Source of the DNA: an uncultured Dehalococcoidia bacterium
GTDB lineage: Bacteria > Chloroflexota > Dehalococcoidia > Lucifugimonadales > UBA1123
Assembly (NCBI GenBank): GCA_951812505.1
Contig: CATOSI010000001.1
Location: forward strand, 496,001-560,000
Length of the DNA stretch: 64,000 nucleotides
Direction of reading: 5' to 3'
A program made the position numbers and the translations under genes. The notes under the pieces were generated by a model, which was not told the DNA's origin, did not search any database, and worked only from the letters and a program-made list of their open reading frames with translations. Below are positions 29,877 through 39,011 of the stretch, in pieces; positions within the stretch are counted from its first letter, which is position 1, and each line of letters starts with the position of its first letter.

Positions 29877-30295
29877 GCACGAAACTCAGCCTGAGAGTTG
29901 AGAACAAGATTGAAGAGTTGGGGCGTATTTCCGCCGCCGTGGATGAATTAGCGGAGAGCGAAGACTGGTCTCCAGCGCTTACTTTCCGCGTAAATCTGGT
30001 ATTAGAAGAGTTTGGCATCAACGTTATCAATTATGCTCACGAGGAGGGGGGCGTCCACGACTTTGAGATTACCCTCTTGTCCGAGCCGGAGACCCTTATA
30101 ATAGAGATAACGGATGATGGCGTCCCATTCAATCCACTGGAGGACAAGCCGACACCCGATACGTCGGCCCCCATGGACGAGCGACCCATCGGCGGACTGG
30201 GCTTGCACCTGGTCCGCACCATGACTGAAGAGATGCGTTACGAACGTCAGAATTCTAGGAACCACTCCACACTGGTCATGCGAAAGGCTGAATGA
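29873..30295 (+). CDS. HATPase_c serine kinase-type anti-sigma regulatory protein
   Basis: NLVLEEFGINVINYAHEE, ITDDGVPFNPLE, GGLGLHLVRTMTEEMRYER; ATGA overlap with preceding gene. Confidence 0.92.
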   Translation: MSTKLSLRVENKIEELGRISAAVDELAESEDWSPALTFRVNLVLEEFGINVINYAHEEGGVHDFEITLLSEPETLIIEITDDGVPFNPLEDKPTPDTSAPMDERPIGGLGLHLVRTMTEEMRYERQNSRNHSTLVMRKAE

Positions 30296-31593
30296 AGCAA
30301 AAACATCGCCTAGTGGCGGCTCTGCTGTCGGCGGTGGCCCTCGGAGGAGTCGCTGTTATTGTAGCCATCAGCGTGGGCGGGTTGTCTTGGTTCAATAGTA
30401 CTGAAGCCGAAGTCCCCACGAATCAGGACAACGCGCCAGGTGTAGCTGCGTCCGCTGTTGGGGAGAACAGTGAAGCCGAATCTGTTCCGCTTGGTGAGCC
30501 CGGTGTCTTTGACGATTACATTCTCTTCGGTCAGTCTGCCGCTTTTAGCGGTCTGGCGAGTGAACTCGGTATTAATATGCGCCGTGGAATCGAGTCCGCG
30601 TTCCAGGAAGTCAATGCAAAGGGTGGGGTAAACGGGCGTCGCCTCGAGCTCAAGTTCATGGATGATGCATATGAGCCTGAAGCGGCGATCTCCAACACCA
30701 AGAAGTTAATCGAAGAGAGAGTATTCGCATTGATTGGCGCGGTGGGAACGCCGACGTCGCGCTCTGCCACGCCGGTTGCGGCCGCCGAAGGCATTCCTTA
30801 TGTCGCTCCGTTCACAGGCGCCGCATTCCTGCGAGATCCGGAGTGGAAGAACATCGTCAATCTTCGTGCCTCGTATAATCAGGAAACTGAAGAAATGGTT
30901 GAGCGCCTGACCAAGGACCTTGGTGTTGAGCGAGTCGCTGTAATGTACCAGGATGATTCATATGGGCGTGCCGGCTACCAGGGTGCGAAGAGCGCACTCG
31001 CAAGAAGGGGCATGGAACCTGTATCGGTCGGACTCTACCCCCGAAATACGCTGGCGGTAAAGACCGGCTTACTGGACCTGCGGCGAGGGGACCCTGAGGC
31101 GGTCATCATCATTGGCGCTTACCAGCCCGTAGCTGCGTTGATTTCATGGGCTCGCTTCACCGGACTTGACCCGGTCTTCATGACTGTGTCGTTCGTTGGC
31201 AGCAACGCGCTGGCCGAAGAGTTAGGTCCATCCGGAGAAGGGGTATTCGTTACCCAAGTAGTGCCGTTTCCCACTGACAGCGGTTTGCCGATCGTTCAGT
31301 CATACCACGGCGCCCTTCTGGACTACGCCCCATTTGCGGTGCCGGGTTTTGTTTCTTTCGAAGGATACCTCGCGGGCAGACTCGCCATTGCCGCACTCGA
31401 ACGTTGTGGAAGGGAAGTTACGAGACAATGCTTTATTGACAGCATAAACCAGGGAGAAGTGATTGATATTGATGGATTCAAACTTGATTTTGGTCCCAGC
31501 GACAATCAAGGCTCCGACGAAGTATTCCTGACGGTAATTGGCAGTGATGGCGCGTATCACCCGATCACTACACTTCTGGAAGCGACCCAATGA
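30292..31593 (+). CDS. Branched-chain amino acid-type (LivJ-like) periplasmic substrate-binding protein
   Basis: ILFGQSAAFSGLASELGINMRRGIESAFQEVNAKGGVNGRRLELKFMDDAYEP; N-terminal TM/signal. Confidence 0.93.
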   Translation: MKQKHRLVAALLSAVALGGVAVIVAISVGGLSWFNSTEAEVPTNQDNAPGVAASAVGENSEAESVPLGEPGVFDDYILFGQSAAFSGLASELGINMRRGIESAFQEVNAKGGVNGRRLELKFMDDAYEPEAAISNTKKLIEERVFALIGAVGTPTSRSATPVAAAEGIPYVAPFTGAAFLRDPEWKNIVNLRASYNQETEEMVERLTKDLGVERVAVMYQDDSYGRAGYQGAKSALARRGMEPVSVGLYPRNTLAVKTGLLDLRRGDPEAVIIIGAYQPVAALISWARFTGLDPVFMTVSFVGSNALAEELGPSGEGVFVTQVVPFPTDSGLPIVQSYHGALLDYAPFAVPGFVSFEGYLAGRLAIAALERCGREVTRQCFIDSINQGEVIDIDGFKLDFGPSDNQGSDEVFLTVIGSDGAYHPITTLLEATQ

Positions 31594-33752
31594 TTGAGCG
31601 ATTCAAGAGAATCTCGCAAAACAGGTTACGTCTTTCCACGCAACTGTACTCCGGTATCGGAGGCGCGGTGCTATTGACCGTGGCAGCTAGTCTCGTCGGC
31701 TGGTTCTCGTTCGACCGTGTCGGAAATGCGCAGAGCCAGGTTAACGACAGCAGTATCCCGGAAATGGCTGCGGCGTTTGAAGTCGCCGAATACAGCAGCG
31801 CCTTGGTGGCCGCTGCGCCCAGATTGACCTCAGCTAACACGCGAAAGGACCTGGAATCCGTATATGACAGCATTTCGGACGCGAATGATGCCCTGGAAGT
31901 TCAATTGGAAGTTCTTGAGCAGACAACCTCAGGAGACCAGCGCCTGGCAAGAATACGAGATCATTCCCAAACGCTTATCTCCAATGTAGAAGCGATCAGA
32001 TCTCAGAGAACGGAGCTGTTCAGACTCGTAACCGAGCGCGAAAGCATCAGTAATGAACTGGCAGATCTGAGGAGCCAACTTGACGATACGGTAGTTCCCG
32101 CAATTGACGACCAACTCTTCTATATCATTACCGGGTATCGTGTGCTCGGAGAGCCTGCCGCCGAATTGGAGGAACATTTCTCAGAGGAGGAATTCAATAG
32201 GTATCGGCATCTTTCTGAACTTCAATCAGACGCGAACATAGCGACTGAACTGTTGGCGAACGCATTCACACTATCCGAAGCCGCTGCTATAGAGCCGTTG
32301 CGAGAACGTTTTGAAGCGGTTGACAGCCGAATACAGCGCAATCTAACCGCTCTGGAGGACTCGGACGCATACGTGAATATTGCTCCTGTATTTGCGAGAA
32401 TTTCCGAAATGGGAATGGGCGAACAGAACGGGTTCGCCCTCTTGGAGAGAGAGCTTAGGCTCAACGAGAGTCAGCGCCTGTTGCTGGCGCAGAACCAGGA
32501 TGAGGCAGTGGCGCTGGTTGCGGAAGTTGACGGGCTCGTAGTAGCGGCCCGCGATAGCGCTGGGGAAGCGACGACCGCCTCGACTCAGGCAATCCTGACC
32601 GGTCGGACGCTTCTGCTCGTAATCAGCGCGCTGAGCGTGGCAGGCGCGCTCCTTATCGCGTGGCTGTTTGTGGGGCGGGTTCTCCTACGGAGAATTCAAA
32701 TCCTGTCGGACTGGATGCGTCGGATGGCGGCCGGAGACCTGCAAGCCAGAGTCGAAATCGGTGGAAATGACGAAGTTACTGATATGGCCGCAGCCCTTGA
32801 GGTGTTTCGCCAGCACGCCCTGGAGGTCCAGCGCCTCAATCTGGTCGAGTTGCTGGCCGCCGACCTCCAGGAGAGAAACGACGAACTACAGAGTGTGCTG
32901 GAGGAACTTCGTCTCGCGCAGGACAAGATTATCACACAGCAGAAGCTGGCCGAGATGGGAGAACTGACGGCCGGCGTGGCGCACGAGATAAGAAACCCGC
33001 TCAATTTCGTCAAGAATTTCTCCGAAGTTTCGGAAGAACTGATCGAAGAATTGAAAGAAGTGCTTGACGAGTTCTCCGACGATCTGACGGACGAACAGCG
33101 CGACTACATCGAGGAGATTTCACAGGACCTTTCCGGCAATCTCGAGCGCATACGTCATCATGGAGCCCGTGCTAATCGAATTGTCGAGGATATGCTGCAA
33201 CTGGGACGCGGCGGTGGTGAAGTACGTCCAGTGATAATTAATGACCTCCTCAACGAACACGCATTGCTCGCGTATCACAGCGCACGGGCGTTAGATCCCG
33301 ATTTCCAGCTGGACCTGAAGTCGGAATTCGATCCTGACGCCGGTGAGTGGCCTGTGATCCCCGAAGACATGGGCCGCGTGTTTCTCAACATGGTCAGCAA
33401 CGCTTGCCACGCCACTGATGAAAAGAGACGCGCCATCGTCGAGAAGGGCGAGTCGGGTTCATACATGCCTACTCTTTGGCTAAAGACAAAGCGAACCGAT
33501 GACGCTTTGGAGATTCGCATACGGGACAATGGCGACGGAATACCCGACGATGTCATTGATAAGATATTCAACCCTTTCTTTACCACCAAGCCTACCGACA
33601 AAGGCACCGGGCTCGGATTGGCCTTGTCAAACGATATAGTCAGGGAGCATGGCGGCACAATCAGCCCCGTCTCGGTTCCCGGAGAATATACGGAGATGGT
33701 AGTCGTGCTGCCCGTGAACGGGATCCGAGAAGAGGAGGAAGCGGCCGTCTGA
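31590..33752 (+). CDS. Membrane sensor histidine kinase (TorS-like sensor region, HAMP, HisKA, HATPase_c)
   Basis: AEMGELTAGVAHEIRNPLNFVKNFSEVSEELIEEL; NMVSNACHAT; DNGDGIPDDV; GTGLGLALS. Confidence 0.93.
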   Translation: MIERFKRISQNRLRLSTQLYSGIGGAVLLTVAASLVGWFSFDRVGNAQSQVNDSSIPEMAAAFEVAEYSSALVAAAPRLTSANTRKDLESVYDSISDANDALEVQLEVLEQTTSGDQRLARIRDHSQTLISNVEAIRSQRTELFRLVTERESISNELADLRSQLDDTVVPAIDDQLFYIITGYRVLGEPAAELEEHFSEEEFNRYRHLSELQSDANIATELLANAFTLSEAAAIEPLRERFEAVDSRIQRNLTALEDSDAYVNIAPVFARISEMGMGEQNGFALLERELRLNESQRLLLAQNQDEAVALVAEVDGLVVAARDSAGEATTASTQAILTGRTLLLVISALSVAGALLIAWLFVGRVLLRRIQILSDWMRRMAAGDLQARVEIGGNDEVTDMAAALEVFRQHALEVQRLNLVELLAADLQERNDELQSVLEELRLAQDKIITQQKLAEMGELTAGVAHEIRNPLNFVKNFSEVSEELIEELKEVLDEFSDDLTDEQRDYIEEISQDLSGNLERIRHHGARANRIVEDMLQLGRGGGEVRPVIINDLLNEHALLAYHSARALDPDFQLDLKSEFDPDAGEWPVIPEDMGRVFLNMVSNACHATDEKRRAIVEKGESGSYMPTLWLKTKRTDDALEIRIRDNGDGIPDDVIDKIFNPFFTTKPTDKGTGLGLALSNDIVREHGGTISPVSVPGEYTEMVVVLPVNGIREEEEAAV

Positions 33753-33769
33753 CCTCCGCCGCGAGCATT

Positions 33770-35203
33770 ATGGATTTTGGCGCATACGACCTCGATACCG
33801 GCATCTACGACGAGATGTTCTTGTCGGACGGGACGCCGCGTGATCATTCGAAGTCCCTTTACGAGACCCTGTCCAGAATCACTCCCCAGAACATCTCCAG
33901 CATCCAGGAGTGGGTGACTCGCTCCTTTCTTCAAGAAGGCATATCCTTCATGGTTTACGGGGACGATGAGGCAGAGGAACGAATAATCCCGGTGGACTGC
34001 GTTCCGCGAATATTGTCTGCCTCCGTATGGGACATGCTCGAATCCGGTCTGACTCAACGTCTGCGTGCGCTGAATCTCTTCATCGAAGATGTTTACAACG
34101 GCGCCCGGATAATCGAGGACGGGGTGATCCCTAGGGATATAGTGCTGGAATGTCCGCAGTATCGTCCGGAGATGGAGGGATACTCCGCGCCGAACAGTAC
34201 ATGGGTCACGATCTGCGGAACCGACCTCGTCCGTACTCACGATGGGTTCTTCGTGCTCGAAGACAATCTTCGCTCCCCTTCAGGCGTGTCATACATGATA
34301 GCGACCCGCAGGGCTGCCAAAGCGAGTTTCCGGCGGCTGTACAGAGCCTCCCGAGTGCGCGACGTGGAACACTACGGACAGCTTCTCCTGACTACACTCC
34401 AGGAAATGGCCCCGGATGGAAGTTCAGAGCCGACTATTGCGCTTCTGACACCCGGGGTTTACAACGCCGCCTACTATGAGCATATGTTCCTCGCACGTGA
34501 AATCGGCGCAGAGCTGACTGAGGGAAGAGATCTGCTGACGCGCGACGGATACGTATATATGCGCACGACCGAAGGTGTCCGGCGGGTTGATGTGATCTAC
34601 CGTCGCGTGGACGACCTATTCCTGGATCCTGCCGCGTTTCGTCCCGATTCGCTCCTCGGGGTACCGGGCCTGCTCGACGCGTGCAAGCGAGGCAACGTGA
34701 CCCTGGTCAACGCTCCGGGCGTAGGTATTGCCGACGACAAGAGCGTTTACGCTTTCGTTCCCGACATGGTCCGCTACTATCTCGGCGAGGATCCGATCCT
34801 CTCGAATGTAGAGACTTACCTCTGCCGCAACCCTGAAGGTCTTGAGTACACTCTCGACAATCTGGAGAGTCTGGTAGTGAAGAGAGTTGGTGAGTCGGGC
34901 GGATATGGAATGCTGGTGGGCCCACACTCTACTCCCGAAGAAAGAGACGAATACGCTAAGCAAGTGAGGGCTGACCCCGCGGATTTCATATCCCAGCCGA
35001 CTCTGTCGTTATCTCGCGCACCCTGTATGGTAGATGGTCGCATAGAGGCGCGTCATGTTGACCTGAGGCCCTACGTGCTTCAGGGGAGGGATTCCAGACT
35101 CGTACCCGGCGCCTTTTGCCGTGTTGCGCTGCGGAAAGGAAGCCTGGTCGTGAATTCCAGCCAGGGCGGTGGCTGCAAAGACCTCTGGGTACTGGAAGAT
35201 TAG
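33770..35203 (+). CDS. Circularly permuted ATP-grasp protein (DUF404/DUF407)
   Basis: YNGARIIEDGVIPRDIVLECPQYRPEM; VLEDNLRSPSGVSYM; VVKRVGESGGYGMLVG. Confidence 0.93.
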   Translation: MDFGAYDLDTGIYDEMFLSDGTPRDHSKSLYETLSRITPQNISSIQEWVTRSFLQEGISFMVYGDDEAEERIIPVDCVPRILSASVWDMLESGLTQRLRALNLFIEDVYNGARIIEDGVIPRDIVLECPQYRPEMEGYSAPNSTWVTICGTDLVRTHDGFFVLEDNLRSPSGVSYMIATRRAAKASFRRLYRASRVRDVEHYGQLLLTTLQEMAPDGSSEPTIALLTPGVYNAAYYEHMFLAREIGAELTEGRDLLTRDGYVYMRTTEGVRRVDVIYRRVDDLFLDPAAFRPDSLLGVPGLLDACKRGNVTLVNAPGVGIADDKSVYAFVPDMVRYYLGEDPILSNVETYLCRNPEGLEYTLDNLESLVVKRVGESGGYGMLVGPHSTPEERDEYAKQVRADPADFISQPTLSLSRAPCMVDGRIEARHVDLRPYVLQGRDSRLVPGAFCRVALRKGSLVVNSSQGGGCKDLWVLED

Positions 35204-36170
35204 GCAGATGCTATCCCGGAACGCGCAAGGACTATACTGGATGAGCCGCTACCTCGAGCGGACTGAACTTCTCTGTCGTCTGCTGAGACTCCAAACCGAG
35301 TCCCTCGTTGACCGGCCCGTGCGCGACATCCATGCGGGCTGGCGACGCCTGTATATGTCCCTGCATCGCCTGCCGCCCGGCGGTAGCCTCAGCATCGGAG
35401 AGAGTGATGAATACACCCTGGCCGATTCCTACACTCTCGCCGGCGATCTCACGTTCGACCGTATCAATCCGGATTCAGTATGGAACTGTTTCGCCCAGGG
35501 TAGGGAGAACGCGCGCCAGATGCGGCATCGCATCAGCTCCGAGATGTGGCAGCGTCTGAACCTGGTGTACCTGCGCATACGTGGCCTGGATATTCAGGAT
35601 ATATGGGCGTCGTCGCCTGAGGCCTTCTACGCGGAGATGGGCGCCGATATTGATGCCTTTGTGGGCGCGGCTGAAAGCACTATGTACAGAGACGAAGGCT
35701 GGAGCTTCCTCCGAATCGGAAGGTTCATAGAAAGGGCACAGCTTTCCACCGAACTTCTCATACAGCAGATAGAAATTGATTTGGAAGCGGGGGAGTATCG
35801 GGAAGGGGACTGGCTGGACCTGCTGCGGGTTTCCAATGCGCTCGAGCAGTATAACCGGCGCTACGGCATCTCGGTCTATCCGCGCGACGTCATGGATCTG
35901 CTTGTGACCGACCCGATCCTTCCGAGTTCACTTAGCCGCTCGTTCAGGGTGATAGAGTCTGAACTAGACTCGATTGGTGTCGGCCCCAGCTCCGATACAT
36001 TCGGGGCAGTTCGACGGATGTCCGGACGCCTGAGCGGACTGGTGCAGTATGAGTGGCCCGATAACTTTGACCGCGAGGACCTGCTCAACCGGGCGCTCGA
36101 GCAGTCGCGCGAACTGCACTCCCTGATCAACGCGGCCTACTTCGACTATCCCGTTGCCCGCGCTACATAG
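35169..36170 (+). CDS. Alpha-E domain protein (DUF403); start likely at internal Met near 35208
   Basis: MLSRNAQGLYWMSRYLERTELLCRLL; IGRFIERAQLSTELL. Confidence 0.93.
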   Translation: MAAKTSGYWKIRQMLSRNAQGLYWMSRYLERTELLCRLLRLQTESLVDRPVRDIHAGWRRLYMSLHRLPPGGSLSIGESDEYTLADSYTLAGDLTFDRINPDSVWNCFAQGRENARQMRHRISSEMWQRLNLVYLRIRGLDIQDIWASSPEAFYAEMGADIDAFVGAAESTMYRDEGWSFLRIGRFIERAQLSTELLIQQIEIDLEAGEYREGDWLDLLRVSNALEQYNRRYGISVYPRDVMDLLVTDPILPSSLSRSFRVIESELDSIGVGPSSDTFGAVRRMSGRLSGLVQYEWPDNFDREDLLNRALEQSRELHSLINAAYFDYPVARAT

Positions 36171-36209
36171 TCCTCGCGCCTCGCGCCAACGTCATTCCTG
36201 CCCACCTCT

Positions 36210-36238
36210 CGTCATTCCCGCGAAAGCGGGAATCCAGG
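36210..36238 (+). repeat. REP-like dispersed palindromic repeat (family A)
   Basis: cgTCATTCCCGCgaaaGCGGGAATccagg. Confidence 0.8.
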
Positions 36239-37459
36239 CCGTCCCCGACGTGCTGGCTTCTGCGGAGGCCGCGCCATGAATACCAGCGCCATTGACAACA
36301 GCGCCGCTACCGAGAAACCCAAGAAGGCGTTCGTATAGCTGCCCGTGGTATCGAATATGTACCCGCTGATAATAGGCCCTGCTATTATTCCCAGCATCTG
36401 TATGCTCGACCTGAACCCCTGAATCGTAGCGTATGCCCGCCTTCCGAAGTAATCGGCAATCAGCGACTGGGGAATGACGGATATGCCCCCCTGCGACGCG
36501 GAGAACACGATCAGAACGGGTATGACCGCCGTTACGTTCTCAGCGCGGGCCATGAACACGATGGACACCGACATCACGGCGAGCGACGCCGCCATTACGT
36601 AACGCTTATTCACGTAGTCTCCCAGCGCGCTCAGACCGAAGCGCCCGGGTATGCTCATCAGCCCCACCGAACCCGCGAGCGCGGCCGCAGTCACGTTCGA
36701 CGCCCCCAAGTCAACGAAGAACGGCACCAGGTGCAGCCCGATGCCCCCGCTCACCAGCGACCGCGCCATGATCGAAAGCGTCAGGTACCAGAAGCTGGAC
36801 GTTCTCAATGCCTCGCGCGCCGTGAAGTCATTGGACAGGTCAGCCCTTATCGGCCTCGTCCGACCCTGCGAGTCGCGTGCACCTTCCGGCTCGATGCCGT
36901 CCGGGTAGTAACCGTACTGCTCCGGCCTGTGGCGCATCACCGACGCCACCGGCGGCCCTATTACCGTGATGAAAACACCTATGACAAGCGCCGCCGTCCG
37001 CCAGCCGTAAGTCTCCACCAGCCAGCCCACCGCCGGGACGAACAGCCCGCCCAGTCCCACACCCGACCACATGATCCCGAACGCCAGCCCACGCCGCCGG
37101 TTGAACCAGTTCGCCGCCGCCGCCGTGATTGGAGTGCTCATCCCCAGGCTGTTGCCCAAGGCAATCATGAACACATACACGAAGAAGAACGCCAGCAGCC
37201 CGTTGATGAAGCTCAGCCCGATATACCCCAGCCCCATCAGCGGAATCCCCACCAGAATCAGCCGTCGCGGGCCGAACTTGTCAACTGCCCATCCCTCAAT
37301 AGGCCCCAGCAGTCCCGACTCCAGCCGCGCCGCGCTGAATATCACCGAGATAGTCGTGCGGCTCCACCCGAACTCCCGCCCAAGAGGAATGATGAAATTC
37401 CCAAACCCGTGGAAGTTGATGCCAGACGCGATGGACATAACAAGCCCACCGGCAAGCAC
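36212..37459 (-). CDS. Major facilitator superfamily transporter; N-terminus uncertain
   Basis: Polytopic protein; GWAVDKFGPRRLI motif A-like; TM1 coding begins upstream of the GTG (QPFFFGWWIVLAGGL). Confidence 0.88.
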   Translation of the reverse strand: MLAGGLVMSIASGINFHGFGNFIIPLGREFGWSRTTISVIFSAARLESGLLGPIEGWAVDKFGPRRLILVGIPLMGLGYIGLSFINGLLAFFFVYVFMIALGNSLGMSTPITAAAANWFNRRRGLAFGIMWSGVGLGGLFVPAVGWLVETYGWRTAALVIGVFITVIGPPVASVMRHRPEQYGYYPDGIEPEGARDSQGRTRPIRADLSNDFTAREALRTSSFWYLTLSIMARSLVSGGIGLHLVPFFVDLGASNVTAAALAGSVGLMSIPGRFGLSALGDYVNKRYVMAASLAVMSVSIVFMARAENVTAVIPVLIVFSASQGGISVIPQSLIADYFGRRAYATIQGFRSSIQMLGIIAGPIISGYIFDTTGSYTNAFLGFSVAALLSMALVFMARPPQKPARRGRPGFPLSRE

Positions 37460-37520
37460 AATCCACCAGCCGAAGAAAAAGGGTTGTTTATTGGAGTCGT
37501 CAGTTTTCAGCGATTAGTTC

Positions 37521-38762
37521 TTAGTCGTTAGTTTGGCGGCCAAGGGCCATGACGCCGTCGTGAGTCCAGCCTTCGGGACACCCTAGTAATTTCTGAGCTA
37601 CAGCACGGTCATTCTTTCGTTGAGTGTCTGTTCTGCGGTCTTTGTCTGACCCGATAAACTGGTAAAGGCCTCTTTCGACATCCACGGCTCTGAGGGAAGT
37701 GGAGGACTTATCGTTGACTAAGTAAGCGATTCCTCTACACCATACAGCCCAATTCTCGTAACATTGTTCATTCCTCCTACCTTGATCGGTAAGTTCTCCT
37801 GTAAGCTGACCGTATTGTCTACGAAGGTTCAGTGGAATAGTAGTGGCTTTTGAAGGGTTTGTTCTGTTGAATGACAGGTCTTGTAAAGGTGTGAAACCTT
37901 CTGACCAAGCAAACTTGGCAATGTTCAGGTCTAGCACAGGGTATTTGCTGGGGCATAGGAACATCATCGTTTTGCTTATGAACGGGACACCACTGAATTC
38001 TGGAAGTCTTATACTTCTAATGTCCCTCAGTCTGAGTCCCCGTAGGTCTTTCACTAGCTGTATGAATCTATCAATGCCTCTGTCGTCCGCTTCCAGGAAC
38101 TTAGGTATTCTATCTTTCTGTCTGCCTGTCAACGGAATATAGCCGTCGCACGGACCATTACCTTCACGACGCTGGCTTGCATACCCCCAATAGAGGACGT
38201 TTGACAGTCCATCTTTTACCTCTTCTGGATTCGGGCTGAACAACTGCGCTTGTATCTTTTCCTCTACTTGACGCATATTCTTGTGGCAGACTTCCTTACC
38301 ATTCTGAAAGTCGTATGTGACCGCAGGATAGTCGTATGCCTTGACTGCATCACACAGTACCTTAGCGTATTTCTCCATCGAGTATTGCTGTAGAGTCATG
38401 TTGCTATCCTCCCTGAATCGACTCTCCGTCGCGGGACGCATTTCGTGGATGGTTACCGGAAGGCCGGCCCGCTTGGCCTTTAGCCATCGCTTGAACGACC
38501 TTCCACTTTCACCCGACCTTTGACCCGTCAGCAACATTTCCACACTGAGGTCCTCGTCGAGGTCGGGCCAGTGCAGGTGCTGGCCTCCCGCATGTATCTC
38601 CCAATTGTCACGCTCCTCCTGGGTAGCGTGGGCCAATCTGGGATACCACGCCAACGGCGCGGAAATTGTCCGTCCATCGGACAGATGGGCGGTTAGTGTG
38701 TCGTCGGTAACCGCAATTGCTACTGCATCGGGTATATCCACGCTAACGGCTGAAATAGCCAT
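37521..38762 (-). CDS. DUF2442 domain in frame with an uncharacterised ~290 aa region (possibly two cistrons; second ATG at 38399)
   Basis: N-term DGRTISAPLAWYPRLAHATQEERDNWEIHAGGQHLHWPDLDEDLSVEMLL is DUF2442-like; internal ATG with GGAGG at 38408-38412. Confidence 0.75.
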   Translation of the reverse strand: MAISAVSVDIPDAVAIAVTDDTLTAHLSDGRTISAPLAWYPRLAHATQEERDNWEIHAGGQHLHWPDLDEDLSVEMLLTGQRSGESGRSFKRWLKAKRAGLPVTIHEMRPATESRFREDSNMTLQQYSMEKYAKVLCDAVKAYDYPAVTYDFQNGKEVCHKNMRQVEEKIQAQLFSPNPEEVKDGLSNVLYWGYASQRREGNGPCDGYIPLTGRQKDRIPKFLEADDRGIDRFIQLVKDLRGLRLRDIRSIRLPEFSGVPFISKTMMFLCPSKYPVLDLNIAKFAWSEGFTPLQDLSFNRTNPSKATTIPLNLRRQYGQLTGELTDQGRRNEQCYENWAVWCRGIAYLVNDKSSTSLRAVDVERGLYQFIGSDKDRRTDTQRKNDRAVAQKLLGCPEGWTHDGVMALGRQTND

Positions 38763-38979
38763 GCCAAGCCCCCAGAAGTTCCGCCCGATTCCGCTCGACG
38801 ATTCTTTGAATGCGTCGGATCTCCGAGCGTCGAAAGTTGCCGCTATCCTGCAATGCTACCGGGTCTAGCCAGAACTTGGCGTAACCCACATCGCGCCGCA
38901 CGTGAATGTGCGGTGGCTCCATCCTGTCTGCTGAGACAACATAAAATCTATAAGGGCCTTGTCTCAGGAATACAGGCAT
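38743..38979 (-). CDS. DUF4160 family protein
   Basis: FLRQGPYRFYVVSADRMEPPHIHVRRDVGYAKFWLDPVALQDSGNF...IVERNRAELLGAWHGYF. Confidence 0.9.
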   Translation of the reverse strand: MPVFLRQGPYRFYVVSADRMEPPHIHVRRDVGYAKFWLDPVALQDSGNFRRSEIRRIQRIVERNRAELLGAWHGYFSR

Positions 38980-39011
38980 CGCCAGACTGTCATCCTACCA
39001 TTGAAAATTCA

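Noticed and set aside
33275-34240. 321 aa minus-strand ORF
   Set aside because: Antisense to the histidine kinase and ATP-grasp genes, both with clear motifs.
36731-37531. 266 aa plus-strand ORF
   Set aside because: Antisense to the MFS transporter; Arg/Pro/His-rich shadow ORF.
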